From Rhizobium rhododendri (GTDB taxonomy: Bacteria; Pseudomonadota; Alphaproteobacteria; Rhizobiales; Rhizobiaceae), in the NCBI RefSeq assembly GCF_007000325.2, contig NZ_CP117269.1, positions 186,001 through 250,000 of the forward strand: 64,000 nt of DNA, in the 5' to 3' direction. The notes below the pieces were generated by a model. That model was not told where the DNA came from. It searched no databases and was given only the letters and a program-made list of their open reading frames with translations. Below are positions 27,600 to 38,419 of the stretch, piece after piece (within the stretch, counting starts at the first letter, position 1; every line of letters starts with the position of its first letter). A program made the position numbers and the translations under genes.

Positions 27600-28556
27600 A
27601 TGGGTAAGTCACATCCGATTGCGTTGCGTGAGCGTGTGATAGGGTTTGTTGAGGAAGGCCATGGCCATCGCGAGGCGGCCCGGCATTTTCGGGTCTCGCC
27701 ACGTTTCGTGAACGATCTGGTGATCCTCAAACGCGAGACAAATTCGCTTGTCCCGCGCCGGCAGGGGCATGTTGGCGGCGGCAAGCTTTCAGCGCATCAC
27801 GCGTGGGTTGAAGAGCGGATGATGCAGAATGGCGAACTGACACTGGACGAGCTTTGCGTGGAACTCTGCGGACGTGGCGTCATCGTCCATCGCTCCAGTG
27901 TCGGACGGCTTCTTCACAGGCTGGGGCTGAGCCATAAAAAAAAGCCTGATGGCAAGCGAGCAGCAGCGCCTGGAGATCGCGCGGGCGCGTGAACTGTGGA
28001 CCGGGCGGCGAAAGCCTTTCTTCAACAAAGCATTGGCACGACTGGTTTTTATTGACGAGACGTCGACGAACACAAAGCTGACAAAGCGGACGGGCTGGTC
28101 TCCCCGAGGCCAGCGATATCGAACGCACGCCCCCTTCGGGTCGTGGAAATCCCAAACGTTCATCGCTGGGCTACGATCCTATGGAATGGTTGCCCCCTGG
28201 ATTGTCGATAGGCCGATGAATAGCCGCAGCTTCGAGGCTTGGATAGAGACCCAACTCGCGCCGACCCTGTCGCATGGAGACGTCGTCATCCTAGACAATG
28301 TCGCCTTCCACAAGAGCGAGCGGGCCGAAAAGCTGGTCCGCGCAAAGGGAGCCTGGCTGCTGTTCCTGCCACCCTATAGTCCCGACCTCAATCCCATCGA
28401 GATGGCCTTCTCAAAACTCAAGACGCTGCTGCGAAAGCGGGCGGCCCGCAGCTTCGATGCCATCTCCAACGCGCTTGGCGAAATCTGTGACCTCTTCTCC
28501 GTCACAGAATGTAAAAACTACTTCAAGGCCTCAGGAATCCCCTCATTCAAATGATC
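27600..28556 (+). CDS. IS630-family transposase, two frames joined by frameshift
   Basis: Frame one (27600-27992) has the HTH region LRERVIGFVEEGHGHREAA and FRVSPRFVNDLVILKR. Frame two (about 27949-28554) has the DDE core: RLVFIDETSTNT, GDVVILDNVAFHK and PYSPDLNPIEMAFSKLK. The switch falls at an A8 run (CCATAAAAAAAAGCC, about 27935), typical of programmed frameshifting in rhizobial IS630 elements. The original C-terminus is now displaced beyond the IS4 insertion, so the last residues (after NYFKA) come from IS4 sequence. Activity is uncertain. Confidence 0.82.
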
Positions 28557-29782
28557 CCGAAAGTACGTTTGAGGATTTGATGGTCGCGGAAGAGCGTCTC
28601 GAACTGTAGGATGAGAGGGCGTAATCTTTCCTCGGGCATGTTGGGGATCAGTTGATAGTACATCACGCCCTGCCGGAAGAGTGAATGCACGCGTCGCGAT
28701 GTCGTGCTCGTGCGCAGATGGCGGTCGTAGCCGATGGCCTCTCCGGCAGCGCCCAGCAGGGTTAGGAGCACAATGGCAAGAGCGGCGATCAACCACAGCC
28801 TGTCGCGCCGAGCGGGCGTGGAGACGCGGGTTGCCGACATGCCCATCCCGAACCGCCAATCCTTGGCATCGCGAAACGCGCATTCGATGCCCCAGCGCCG
28901 GGAGTAAAGATCAATGAGGATCTTTGCCGTCACCTTGGTCAGGCTGGTTGCGAGGCACCATGGCTCTTTCATGTCCTTGGCGTGGACGCACACGACCGCA
29001 CCGACGGGGCATCCCTGCGCCGTGACTGTCGCCTCGCGCAGCAGCCTGGCACGTCCCGAGGGGCCGATCCACTCCTTCGCCGGACGGCTCTCACCGCCGG
29101 TCGTCACCTGGATGTTGCCGCGAAAGCGGATGACATAGTCGAAGTGCAGCTCGTCCTTTAGGACGCCGTAGAGCTTGGCGTCGCCAAAGCCGCGATCGGC
29201 GACGAGCAGCACCTTCACTTCTGTTGGCAACAGCTCGGCAAGCCGGGTCACGATCCAGTATTCATACTGATTGCGCCGCGCTTTCAGCTCCGCCTTGCGT
29301 ACCGTCAACCACAGGAGTGGCGTCGCCCGGCCATGTTCGGTAAGCAGCGACAGCATCAGGGTCGAGTGCCCGTCGGCATCGAAGTCGGTCCAGTCCATGG
29401 CGACGACGATATCGGTGCGGCTACCAAGACAATAGTCGGCCCAGTCGGCCATCAGCGCGTCGACTTCGATCCCGTCGTTCGACAGCATCCGGTCGACCTG
29501 CTTGATCGCATGACGCGAGAGCCCTCCTTCGGCCAGCGCAAGACCGTGGCCAATCGCGCTCACCGCCAGCGACGACGCCTGCAGCGTGCCAACCGTCGCC
29601 TTCGCCAGCGACGTTACCCGCTTCGCGTGCAGGCCCTCGCCAAAAAGTTCGTCAACAAAGGAATGCACCGCTTCAGAAGAAAACTCCGCCTTGCCGTTCA
29701 TCTGACTCTGCTCTCCGTTCGAACGGAAATGCAGAATCATCTTTCCCGCCCTACGTCATCTCAAAATGAGGGGATGCCTGAG
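28530..29782 (-). mobile_element. Complete IS4-family element with 9-bp target duplication
   Basis: Terminal inverted repeats CTCAGGAATCCCCTCATT (left) and CTCAGGCATCCCCTCATT (right, reverse-complemented) differ at one position. A 9-bp direct repeat CTTCAAGGC flanks the element at 28521-28529 and 29783-29791. Length 1253 bp. The target is the last codons of the IS630 transposase, proving the order of insertion. Confidence 0.92.
28547..29740 (-). CDS. IS4-family transposase
   Basis: 397 residues, intact. DDE residues are visible as Asp in VVAMDWTDFDADG, Asp in VLLVADRGFGDAKLY, and the Y-R-E-K signature in LYSRRWGIECAFRDAKDWRF. The N-terminal part has the usual helical domain ending in LSRHAIKQVDRMLSN. 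It fills the whole IS4-type element and is probably functional. Confidence 0.9.
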   Translation of the reverse strand: MILHFRSNGEQSQMNGKAEFSSEAVHSFVDELFGEGLHAKRVTSLAKATVGTLQASSLAVSAIGHGLALAEGGLSRHAIKQVDRMLSNDGIEVDALMADWADYCLGSRTDIVVAMDWTDFDADGHSTLMLSLLTEHGRATPLLWLTVRKAELKARRNQYEYWIVTRLAELLPTEVKVLLVADRGFGDAKLYGVLKDELHFDYVIRFRGNIQVTTGGESRPAKEWIGPSGRARLLREATVTAQGCPVGAVVCVHAKDMKEPWCLATSLTKVTAKILIDLYSRRWGIECAFRDAKDWRFGMGMSATRVSTPARRDRLWLIAALAIVLLTLLGAAGEAIGYDRHLRTSTTSRRVHSLFRQGVMYYQLIPNMPEERLRPLILQFETLFRDHQILKRTFGII

Positions 29783-29829
29783 CTTCAAGGCAGCAGGATA
29801 TGAGTGCGATTAAATGCGACACGCTTTAA

Positions 29830-30305
29830 CATGCCATTACGTGACGGAGCAGAACGCAACACCGCAGATCATCATTGAAAGCTTGGGCCATATTGCCTCC
29901 AATCAAAGGTGTTCTGCTTCAAATGCAATAAAATAATGTTTGTTTGGATCGTTTTAGCCCTGCCATTATACCACGAAATTTGCCCATTAGCGACTTACTC
30001 GAGCAGATATTTAAGGTACCAAGTTAATTATGGTGCATTGAGGAGGTCTGTTCGAGCCAGCTTTTGAGGTGACGGTGGGTGCGAGGGCCTGAATCGACCG
30101 GATGGATGTTCATGGATGCCGGGCAAATATATTAATCCCCCAGAGATGCGTAGCCGCGAAATATCAGGCGCTCTGAAAATAAAAACCCTCAACAGGGAAT
30201 GATACCTACAGCTAATTGCACGGTTCCAATTGGAAAAGTGAGGAGGGGGTATCCCTGAGATGCACGGCCACTACGCTCAGCAAACGATAGAAAGTGACGC
30301 CTTGC
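29830..30305. other. Original virA upstream region
   Basis: About 475 bp of non-coding sequence between the IS630 right end and the IS256-type element. It contains the vir-box-like site at 30225-30236. No gene recognised. Confidence 0.4.
30225..30236 (+). promoter_or_regulatory. vir-box-like site upstream of virA
   Basis: TCCAATTGGAAA matches the vir box TNCAATTGAAAY at 10 of 12 positions and extends to a palindrome (TTCCAATTGGAA). VirG-P binding here would give virA its known autoinduction. It is now separated from virA by the 1.35-kb IS256-type element. Confidence 0.5.
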
Positions 30306-30313
30306 TTATCGAG

Positions 30314-31661
30314 GATCGTGTCCCAGCGAGTGGTGTAGCTGGGTTCATAGCCATCGGTGTTTTCCGGTAGGGTCGGGTTGCTTATGACCAACCTGAAGGA
30401 CACCACCGATGACCGACGATATGATGAACCTGCGCTCGCTTGTTGAGAAGAGCGCCGATGCCGATTTGCTACGCGAGATGATTGGTTTTGCCGCCGAGAA
30501 GCTTATGGCGCTGGAGGTAGGGGCTGCGACCGGTGCTGGCTATGGCGAGAAGACAGCGCTTCGTCTAGCCCAGCGCAATGGCTACCGCGACCGCGATTGG
30601 GAAACACGGGCTGGAACGGTGGAGTTGCGCATTCCCAAGCTTCGAACAGGCAGCTATTTCCCGAGCTTCCTGGAACCACGCCGCATGGCCGAGAAGGCTC
30701 TGACGGCCGTCATACAGGAGGCCTATATCCAGGGCATCTCGACCCGGTCCGTCGATGACCTGGTCAAAGCCATGGGGATGAGCGGCATATCTAAAAGCCA
30801 AGTCTCGCGGCTTTGCGAAGAGATCGATGTGAAGGTCAAAGCCTTTCTCGACCGTCCCATCGAGGGCGAGTGGCCATACATCTGGATCGACGCCACCTAT
30901 CTGAAGGTGAGGCGCGGTGGGCGCATCGTGTCCGTGGCTGCCATCATCGCAGTCGGTGCCAATACGGATGGACGCCGGGAGGTGCTTGGGCTGGAGATCG
31001 GCACATCCGAGGCCGAGCCGATCTGGACAGAGTTCCTACGAAAGCTGACGCGTCGAGGCTTGAGAGGTGTGAAACTCGTGGTCTCGGTTGCCCATGAGAG
31101 CATCAAGACGGCTGTCAGCAAGGTGCTGAATGCGACCTGGCAACGTTGCCGCGTTCACTTCATGCGCAATGCCCTGGCACATGCAGGAAAGAGCGGGCGG
31201 CGCGTCGTCTCCGCCTTCACGGCGTTCGCCCAGGAGACGCCGGAGGCTGCCAGCACACAATGGCGCAGCGTCTCTGATCAGATCAGGCCGAAGGTGCCGA
31301 AGCTGGCCAATCTGATGGATGAGGCCGAGAACGATGTGCTGGCCTACATGACCTTTCCAAAACAGCATTGGGCCAAGCTTCACAGCACCAATCCTATCGA
31401 GCGTCTCAACGGCGAGATCAAACGACGCACCGAGGTCGTCGGCATCTTTCCTAACGAGGATGCCATCATCCGTCTCGTCGGTGCTCTGCTGCTCGAACAG
31501 AACGACGAATGGGCGGTTCAGCGATCCCGTTACATGACACTGGAAACAATCGCCCAAATGAGCGATGATCCCCTTATCAGCATGCCAGCCGTGGCACGCT
31601 GATATTCCCTCCGGCCATCACCGGGAGGCACCGTGGATGTCACAAGCTACACCATTCTGCG
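30314..31661 (+). mobile_element. Intact IS256-family element with 8-bp target duplication
   Basis: 27-bp imperfect terminal inverted repeats (30314-30340, starting GATCGTGTCCCAGC; 31635-31661, ending GGGACACGATC). The 8-bp direct repeat TTATCGAG flanks the element at 30306-30313 and 31662-31669. Length 1348 bp with one complete transposase gene. Perfect duplication suggests recent insertion. Confidence 0.95.
30409..31602 (+). CDS. IS256-family transposase
   Basis: 397 residues, full length for the family. DDE residues are seen as Asp in [15 protein letters not shown], Asp-region [19 protein letters not shown], the [11 protein letters not shown] block, and Glu in [20 protein letters not shown]. 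Start ATG at 30409 follows AAGGACACC. Fills the IS256-type element; likely functional. Confidence 0.95.
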   Translation: MTDDMMNLRSLVEKSADADLLREMIGFAAEKLMALEVGAATGAGYGEKTALRLAQRNGYRDRDWETRAGTVELRIPKLRTGSYFPSFLEPRRMAEKALTAVIQEAYIQGISTRSVDDLVKAMGMSGISKSQVSRLCEEIDVKVKAFLDRPIEGEWPYIWIDATYLKVRRGGRIVSVAAIIAVGANTDGRREVLGLEIGTSEAEPIWTEFLRKLTRRGLRGVKLVVSVAHESIKTAVSKVLNATWQRCRVHFMRNALAHAGKSGRRVVSAFTAFAQETPEAASTQWRSVSDQIRPKVPKLANLMDEAENDVLAYMTFPKQHWAKLHSTNPIERLNGEIKRRTEVVGIFPNEDAIIRLVGALLLEQNDEWAVQRSRYMTLETIAQMSDDPLISMPAVAR

Positions 31662-31740
31662 GGACACGATCTTATCGAGCGATAAAAAATCTGAATAACT
31701 TTAGAGCCAATCAATGAGTAAGTGAAGGATGTAGTCATCC

Positions 31741-34341
31741 ATGTCCAATATTTTCGTTCCAGCATTGTTTCGGGTCTTCAGTTCAGAAAAATCTAAGCGT
31801 TCGATCAAAGCTCCCCCAAGAAGACGGCTGTTCTCGAATATTTGCCGACCTCTTACACAGCTTGTTCAGCCGCAATGCGAAGTAGGACTCATCATAGTTC
31901 TCATAATTGTTGCCGTATTCTCGGCCGTTCTGGCAACAATTGGTTGGTGCGACAATGACAGCAACCAGGCGATCCTCACTGAACTTCGGACGATTGAGAT
32001 TGCGAGTGCAATGCTGCAGCGTGACGTCCTCAGTGTTCGCACAGATTTCCTGCGCGACCTGAACCCTGCTTTCGCTAATTTGAAAGCGCTACGGGCGAGC
32101 GTTACGAAATTGCAAAATATGTTCGGCACTATTGCTCATTATCAGGCTGACGGGCTTGGGACAGTTCTGATGCGGGTTGACGCCTCGGTCAGCGAAGCTG
32201 AGTTAGCTGTCGCTTCGTTCAAAGCCAAATGTGTGGCCCTGGAAGAATCTTATGCACGGTTCGAACGCTCTCTAGAAGAGATGTCAGCGCCCTCTCAAAA
32301 CTTCCGCGCATCAGATGAAAGGTTAATCAGTCAACTGAATAGTCTCATGCCGCAATTTGTGCTCCATCAAAACAAATCAATGGCATCGAAAATCACTACG
32401 TATCTTGACGCGTTAGAACGCGTGGAAGTCGAAAACGAAGATTTGAAAAACAGCACCGTGCGCAACGGCAGATTGATCATTTCTCAAATTGATGAGATCA
32501 ACGAGTCGTTTTCTGTCATTCAGTCTTCAAATATTGTCGACACAACGAAGGAGTTAGAACAGAAGTATCTAAAACTGTATCGATCAGACCACATTAAGGA
32601 GCAAATTTCCCGCATATTTGTTGGCATTATCTCGTTAAGCCTGTGCCTATACATTTTCTTCTTAATTCGCGAGTTTCAAAATCAAAACCGGAGATTGTCG
32701 CGCAGGTTGAAGTTCGAGGAAATGATCAAAACCGTCGGGACTTGTTTTAACGATCATCTTTATACGCAGCGATCATTGGAACAATCAGCCCAAACCGCTT
32801 TAGTATTGGTCAAGGAGTTCTTTTGCGCAAAACAGTGCACACTGGTGTTGATCGACATCAACGGCGATCGAATAAAGGAAGCCTTCTCATCCGACAATAG
32901 TGACCTCGTTCTGGACCTCAAGAAAATTTGCGACATTTCCAAACTGGTCTGTAAAAATTATAACGATCCATTATTTCGTATTATGCCCTCTAAAGAGGTC
33001 GGTTGTTTAAGCAATGAAAATGCCGGCCTGTGCTTGTTGCTTGCCTTGAAGGTTTCCAATGATACGCTGGCTATCTGCTCTGCGGCTTACGATGCGGATC
33101 GCCTGGTGGTGTCTCCTTGCGAAATTCAACTTTTTGAACTCGCGGCGAGGTGCGTATACCACTACGCAGACATTATGCGCAGGCAGACTGAATGCAAAAA
33201 CCTTGAGAGACGGCTCGCGCACGCCGAGCGGCTGAAAGCCATGGGGACAGTCGCGGGGGGGATTGCACACGAGTTCAACAATATTCTTAGTTCCATTCTG
33301 GGATACGCGCAACTAATGCGGGAAAATATAATTTCATACTCTCTAATCCGCCAATATTCAGAACACATTCTTTTTGCTGGCGACAGGGCGAGGCTGATAA
33401 TAGATCAAATCCTCGCCATGAGCCGAAAAGTTGATCGGACGACAATGCCTTTCAATGTTTCCGATCTGATCATTGATATCTTGCCGCTACTCCGTATGCA
33501 GCTTGGGAAGGGCATCGAACTGGATGTCAATCTTGAACAGAGACACTCCGTTATCGATGGCAATCCACTGGAGCTACAACAGATCTTGATGAATTTATGC
33601 AAAAACGCCTCCGACGCGACAGGAGCCAAAGGGCAGATCTACATTAACGTGTCACGCATTCTATTGCCGGAGCAAAGGATTCTGTCCCACAGTGTTATAC
33701 CGGGCGGCGAGTATATCCTGCTGGGCATCTCGGATAATGGATCCGGAATCGCGAAGACAGCTTTACCCCGTATTTTCGATCCCTTTTTCACCACGCGCAC
33801 GCGTTCAGGGGGTACGGGTCTGGGACTTTCCGCTGTTCATGCGCATGTCAGCGCACTCGGGGGATATGTCGACGTTACTTCGATTGTGGGAAAAGGTACG
33901 AACTTCAATATCTATCTCCAGCCGTCCCTCGAAAAACCAGTCGCGCTTCACAAACATTTTGGGTTTCACGCAACGCCCCTCGGCAGAGGCGAGACTGTTG
34001 CCATAATAGATCCAGATCAGGCAGCCTTGGCTCTTTACGAAGAGAAAGTCGCCGCCTTAGGATACGAACCTGTCGGTTTTACAAATATGAGGGACCTTGT
34101 CGATTGGACTTCGAGTGGACAAAAATTGAATTTGATTCTGACCACTTACGACATGTTTCTTGAGGGTCGAAGTATGGAAACTGCGGATTTTGTTTTAAAA
34201 ACGTCGCCCACAATCGTCATCATAAAAGACAGTACAAACATATCGGATGCTTACGCTGAAGATGGGACGACCTGCTTTTTATTAGAGCCTGTGTCGTCGC
34301 GCGCAATGGCCCGCGCTCTCAACTTGAAAATAGCTGAGTAG
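31741..34341 (+). CDS. virA: VirA, plant-signal sensor histidine kinase
   Basis: 866 residues. TM1 at about 47-69 ([20 protein letters not shown]), a periplasmic sensor domain, TM2 at about 296-314 ([20 protein letters not shown]), a GAF-like linker domain, then the kinase. The H-box is [19 protein letters not shown] (His about 508), the N-box region is NLCKNASDA, and the G-boxes are [11 protein letters not shown] and [14 protein letters not shown]-terminal receiver-like domain (from about residue 755) completes the VirA plan. It senses phenolics (and sugars with ChvE) and phosphorylates VirG. The receiver has IIDPDQ, but Glu in place of the usual Lys in FLLEPVS. Only 79 bp separate the start from the upstream IS256-type element. 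Confidence 0.95.
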   Translation: MSNIFVPALFRVFSSEKSKRSIKAPPRRRLFSNICRPLTQLVQPQCEVGLIIVLIIVAVFSAVLATIGWCDNDSNQAILTELRTIEIASAMLQRDVLSVRTDFLRDLNPAFANLKALRASVTKLQNMFGTIAHYQADGLGTVLMRVDASVSEAELAVASFKAKCVALEESYARFERSLEEMSAPSQNFRASDERLISQLNSLMPQFVLHQNKSMASKITTYLDALERVEVENEDLKNSTVRNGRLIISQIDEINESFSVIQSSNIVDTTKELEQKYLKLYRSDHIKEQISRIFVGIISLSLCLYIFFLIREFQNQNRRLSRRLKFEEMIKTVGTCFNDHLYTQRSLEQSAQTALVLVKEFFCAKQCTLVLIDINGDRIKEAFSSDNSDLVLDLKKICDISKLVCKNYNDPLFRIMPSKEVGCLSNENAGLCLLLALKVSNDTLAICSAAYDADRLVVSPCEIQLFELAARCVYHYADIMRRQTECKNLERRLAHAERLKAMGTVAGGIAHEFNNILSSILGYAQLMRENIISYSLIRQYSEHILFAGDRARLIIDQILAMSRKVDRTTMPFNVSDLIIDILPLLRMQLGKGIELDVNLEQRHSVIDGNPLELQQILMNLCKNASDATGAKGQIYINVSRILLPEQRILSHSVIPGGEYILLGISDNGSGIAKTALPRIFDPFFTTRTRSGGTGLGLSAVHAHVSALGGYVDVTSIVGKGTNFNIYLQPSLEKPVALHKHFGFHATPLGRGETVAIIDPDQAALALYEEKVAALGYEPVGFTNMRDLVDWTSSGQKLNLILTTYDMFLEGRSMETADFVLKTSPTIVIIKDSTNISDAYAEDGTTCFLLEPVSSRAMARALNLKIAE

Positions 34342-34419
34342 TAAGTGCTGACCGAGTGAGGTCTGCATAGAATTCGCATGGCGAAACAAACCGTGTGTCC
34401 TACCAGAGCTCAATGAAAT

Positions 34420-35471
34420 TAGAGCGTTTCCCTTTCATTCTGGATCATATCCACAGGAGGTGAAGAAGTTTCGGGCTTCTTGAGGTTCAATGAGGTCGAT
34501 CAGTTTTCCAATCCTGTCCCAAAGGCCTGCCACAGTGCGTTCTGCCGCCTTGCGCAGGAGTGCTTTCAGTTTTGAGAATGCCTTTTCTATGGGGTTGAAG
34601 TCGGGGCTGTAGGGCGGCAAGAACAGCATGCGTGCACCGGCAGTCTCGATCAACGCGCGGGCAGCGGGCCTTTTGTGGCTGGAAAGATTGTCGAGGATGA
34701 CAACATCGCCAGGCTTCAATGTCGGAACCAGCACCTGTGCGACATAGGCCTCGAACCAGTCTCCGTTTATCGGCCCGTCGATCACGAGCGGCGCAACCAT
34801 TCCTGTGCTGCGCAAACCCGCCACCAGCGTCGTCGTCTTGCGGTGGCCGTGAGGAAAGCCCATTCGCAGGCGCTCTCCCTTACTACAGCGTCCATGGGTG
34901 CGCGCCATGTTCGTCGCAGTCCAGGTTTCGTCGATGAAGACGAGCTTGGCGGGATCGAGATCCAATTGGTCGTCGAACCAGCGCTGGCGCTGCTCCAAGA
35001 CATCGGGCCGGCTCTGCTCTATCGCGTGGCCAGTCTTTTTTTACGCGTCTGGCCGTGCCGGACAAGGAAGCGGTGCAAGGCCGACTTGCTGATCGTGATG
35101 CCTTGCTCCGCCAACGCGTCGCGGAGTTCAAACAAGGTTCCGTCCCGGTGTTCGGCGAGCCAGGCCATGATCTGTTCCCCATGCGCCTCGGTTTTGCGGG
35201 AATTGCGATCCCCGCCAAGCGGGCCAGGTCGCACATCACCCTGCCGCAGTTGCAGATTTCGCCAGCGACTGACGCTTGCGGCACTCACACCGAAACGTTC
35301 GGCGGCTTCTCGATGCGTTGCACCAGCAGAAACCGCAGCAACAACACGAACGCGCAGATCGACAGAAAGGAATTTTGACATATCCGCCGACCTCCATCGG
35401 CAGATAGCTTGAATCAGACCCGGACCGATTTGCAAAGCCCCACAGATTCAATCAGTCAGGGAACCGCTCTA
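34420..35471 (-). mobile_element. IS630-family element (second type)
   Basis: Inverted termini TAGAGCGTTTCCCT (left) and, reverse-complemented, TAGAGCGGTTCCCT (right), with TA at both ends as expected for IS630. One transposase in two frames. It lies 78 bp after the virA stop, so virA's 3' end is intact. Confidence 0.82.
34435..35381 (-). CDS. IS630-family transposase, two frames joined at an A7 run
   Basis: The N-terminal part (from ATG 35381: MSKFLSVDLRVRVVAAVSAG, GATHREAAERFGVSAASVSR) ends near 35019. The C-terminal part (from about 35035 to 34435) carries the DDE core LVFIDETWTATNMARTHG, GDVVILDNLSSHK and PYSPDFNPIEKAFSKLK. The frames meet at CGTAAAAAAAGACTGG (about 35033-35048), the usual programmed frameshift. 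Same family as the copy at 27520 but a different lineage with different termini. Confidence 0.85.
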
Positions 35472-35688
35472 ACTTACGGAGTTCCGTTTCGGGTCAAGTC
35501 ATAGTTCAACATGGTGGAAGAAAATTTCGCTGCGGGAACGGCTCTCAGTATCAGTCAGTATATACTGCTGATGATCGTAAGACCGTATGTCCTTCTTCTC
35601 GCCTGGGGTGGCTCATCCTACACTGGACTTCCGAGGGTTGCTCGTGAGCGTCCGGCGAAAGCATTTTCGCTTGGTCGAGCGGTCGAAG
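35472..35688. other. Short non-coding spacer
   Basis: About 217 bp between IS630 and the IS66-associated small gene; nothing recognised. Confidence 0.3.
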
Positions 35689-35994
35689 CTATAGGCCGCG
35701 CTTCACCTCATCTGCCATGACGCGCTCGATCATCTCGGGATCGCATTGTTCATCGACGAGGAACTGGCGGATTCCACCATCCCACGTCCTGATGTCGGCG
35801 AGGAGATTTTGAAGGTCGTCAATTCCCTTTTCGGTCAGGCCTTTTGTGCCATCTTCACTGCCGTTGCGGACATAAACCAATTCGCCCTCGGCGATATTGT
35901 CCGAGTTGGCGGTCACCTCCTCGATTAATTCGAGGTTCTCGCCGATCATGCCGGCGACTTCTTTAAGCGTATAGATGAACCTCGAGCGTGCCAT
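35689..35994 (-). CDS. Small acidic IS66-associated protein
   Basis: 101 residues from the ATG at 35994, beginning MARSRFIYTLKEVAGMIGEN. It overlaps the end of the IS66 tnpC remnant and reads on the same strand. Its N-terminus and overall plan (YTLK-VA-M-GE, a middle EG patch, then an acidic D-G-I-D/E-N-L segment) resemble the small gene at 61571-61807 beside the other IS66 element. Function unknown; it looks like a conserved passenger or accessory gene of this IS66 group. Confidence 0.6.
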   Translation of the reverse strand: MARSRFIYTLKEVAGMIGENLELIEEVTANSDNIAEGELVYVRNGSEDGTKGLTEKGIDDLQNLLADIRTWDGGIRQFLVDEQCDPEMIERVMADEVKRGL

Positions 35995-37713
35995 CACGCA
36001 GCCTCGTATCGGTCTTTCGCCGGCGCCCACTGCCACGGCAGCAATTCCTGGAGCCGGTCCTTTGGATGGCTTTGGATCCGGGTCAGGACGTCTGTGAGAT
36101 AGACCTCCGGATTATGGCCATGGAGTTTGGCGGTCTCGATGATGGTCAGGATGTTGGCGATGCGCTCGCCGCCCTTGTCCGAGCCGGCGAAGAGCCAGTT
36201 CTTACGACCGATTCCAAGCGGACGCATGGCACGCTCAGCGATATTGTTATCGGGTATGTTGCCATCGGCGCCCCACGAACGCTAGGAAGATTCTATCCTG
36301 TCATGTTAGAATTGTCGTGTCGGGACAGGGGCGTCGGAGTGCGAAGAAGCGGGCAGGCCGAATTGACTTTGAGCTGCGAGCTCGCGTTGTTATCGATTTC
36401 GACACGGCCATCATCGATGTAAACGCTCAATGCTGCCATCGCGAGAGGGCATATCGCATTGCCTCGGCCAGCTTCTGCTTTTGTGGCAGCGTCGAAAGCG
36501 TCTCTTCTATCCAGCTCTTGAGGTCCGCCAGAATGGGCCTGGCGTGTTGCTGGCGCAGTGTACGCCGCTCGTCAGCCGACATGCCGCGGATACGATCCTC
36601 GATATCGTAGAGCGCACCGATGCGCGACAGCGCTTCGTCAGCGATCGGGGATGGCTTCAGCTTGATCACATCATGGAACTTGCGGCGCACATGCGCCATG
36701 CAGGCGGCTTCGATGATTTGGTTGCCGTAGAGCTTCTTGTAACCCCCATAGCCATCGGCATGCATCACACCGCTGAAGTTTGCGAGGTGGTCAGCCGGAT
36801 GCACGCCCTTTCGGTCGGGGCTATAGTAATAGGCGATCGCGCCGGGAGTGGGATCCTGGTAACCGCTTCCATCGAAGACATAGACCCAGACCCTGCCGGT
36901 TTTTGTCTTTCCTCGTCCAGGGTCGAGGACATCCACCGGGGTATCGTCCGTGTGTATTCGATCGACCGCCGCGATATGGGCTCTGATCAGCAAAATGAGC
37001 GGGGCAAGAAGAACGGACACACGGCCCACCCAGTCCGCCATGACGGAGCGCGAGATATCTACTCCCAGCCGATCGTACATTTCGGATAGACGATAGAGCG
37101 GGATATGATCGTCGAACTTGGCGACCATGATATGAGCAAGCAAGCCCGGTCCGGGTTTGCCTCGCTCGATCGGCAAAGTCGGCATCTCACCCGATACGGT
37201 CGTATCGCAGTCCCTGCAGACCATACGCTTCTCGACATGCCGGACGATCTTTACAGAAGCCGGCACATGCTCCATCACCTGGACCACTTTGTCAGCCGCC
37301 TTCAAGAAGGAGGTGCCGCCACAGGTCGGGCAATTGCAGGGCGCTGCATACACCCGCTCTTCAGTTGGCAGGCCATCCGGCAGAGGTCTGCGTTTCGGCT
37401 TGTCCGGGGCATCATCCACATCGGGCAGCAGGCCTTTTCCAGAACAAGCATCAGCCTCGGCGCGGGCGGCCTCGATCTCCTCCAGCATGAGTTCAAATTG
37501 CTCAATCTTCCGATCGATCTTCTCTGAAGATGCGCCGTGCTGCCGATGTCGGAGCAGCTCCAACTGCGCGCGCAAAAGACCGATGATGGTGTCGCGTTTG
37601 TTGACTTCGGCTTCTTGGCTCTCAAGTTTCGCCGCCTGTTCAGCGACGAGCGCGCGCAATGCCAATAGCTCGTTCTGACTGTCCAGAGGTGGTGCTTCCA
37701 TGCCCAAAAACAT
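35994..37713 (-). pseudogene. tnpC: IS66-family transposase TnpC, broken
   Basis: The 5' part (37713/37701 to 36427) has the leucine-rich N-terminus, a zinc-binding region (CNCPTCGG, VCRDCD) and the DDE region (DRIHTDDTPVDVLDPGRGK, HADGYGGYKKLYG). It ends at a premature stop after LSRWQ; a one-base deletion there shifts the frame, since IDDGRVEIDNNA is readable in the next frame. After ~110 bp of unrelated sequence (about 36262-36372) the C-terminus resumes (NNIAERAMRPLGIGRKNWLF, AGSDKGGERIANI) and ends at 35994. The family is usually ~520 residues. Not functional. Confidence 0.82.
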
Positions 37714-37796
37714 AGCCGATTTGCAGCGAAAGCGCTAGCATTTTAGCCCGGATACCCTTGCAAAATATAGCTTTTACCCCGTTCGGCCAGGAGCAG

Positions 37797-37925
37797 AAGT
37801 CCACGCCGGTCGACGCCAATCGATCCCTTCCACAAGCATCGAAAGCTGCGCCTGCGTCAGGTGCGCAACGCCTTCTTTCGCCGTTGGCCAGGGAAAGTAT
37901 CCGCGTTCCAAAATCTTGTACCTCA
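37797..37925 (-). pseudogene. tnpB: IS66 TnpB, C-terminal half
   Basis: Reads YKILERGYFPWPTAKEG then HLTQAQLSMLVEGIDW, the C-terminal part of IS66 TnpB. The N-terminal half is 3.4 kb away at 41300-41522; joining them restores FCLFYKILERGYF. The serine-recombinase cassette between them is therefore an insertion. Confidence 0.75.
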
Positions 37926-37964
37926 CAACAGAATGCAGCCACTGCCAACGCAGATACGCAGTTA

Positions 37965-38225
37965 GTGCGGGTTACACATCCGTTTCATCCTTTATTCCCA
38001 CGACAATTGCCGTGCGTCGGCAAGCGCTACAACCGGCATGGTGAACGCCTTTTGCTGCAGACCGAGGACGCCACTGTTTGGTCGGTTCCTCCGCAATGGA
38101 CTGATCTTGTAAGCTTGGATCCTGAGGTCGTCATGAGCAACGGACGATCGCTCTTGCGGGTGGTCGACTTAATGGAGTTGGCCACTCTGGTGAAGCGCCT
38201 TTCGAGCAAATTGGGGCCGCGCTGA
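37965..38225 (+). CDS. DUF5372-like small protein of the recombinase cassette
   Basis: About 86 residues from the GTG at 37965. The sequence VRVTHPFHPLFPRQL followed by VGKRYNRHGERLLLQ and a WTDL motif is characteristic of small proteins found next to large serine recombinases in rhizobia. The frame is open further upstream, but that part is the reverse side of tnpB, so the late start is preferred. Function unknown; probably a recombination accessory factor. Confidence 0.55.
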   Translation: MRVTHPFHPLFPRQLPCVGKRYNRHGERLLLQTEDATVWSVPPQWTDLVSLDPEVVMSNGRSLLRVVDLMELATLVKRLSSKLGPR

Positions 38226-38419
38226 CGTGCAGAAGTGTAAGGATAAATATGCCGCATTTGTAAAGTGGATTATGCCGCAAGAGGTCGCTTTTATGAGAGG
38301 ATATGCCTGCAATTACGAGTCATTTCGTCAAATAGACCATACGCATCAGCTTGACGAGGTAGTAAAATGCGTCATAATTAGAATTACTCTAACGCCGCTT
38401 CGTGTCCTCGGAGCCATTG

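Larger units (their letters stand above)
27520..29826 (+). mobile_element. IS630-family element, interrupted by IS4
   Basis: Terminal inverted repeats AAAGCCTGTCGC (left) and, reverse-complemented on the right, AAAGCGTGTCGC. TA dinucleotides flank both ends (27518-27519 and 29827-29828), as expected for IS630. Its transposase is interrupted close to its 3' end by a complete IS4-type element at 28530-29782, after which the last codons (FKAAGYECD, stop 29811-29813) and the right terminus resume. Confidence 0.8.
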
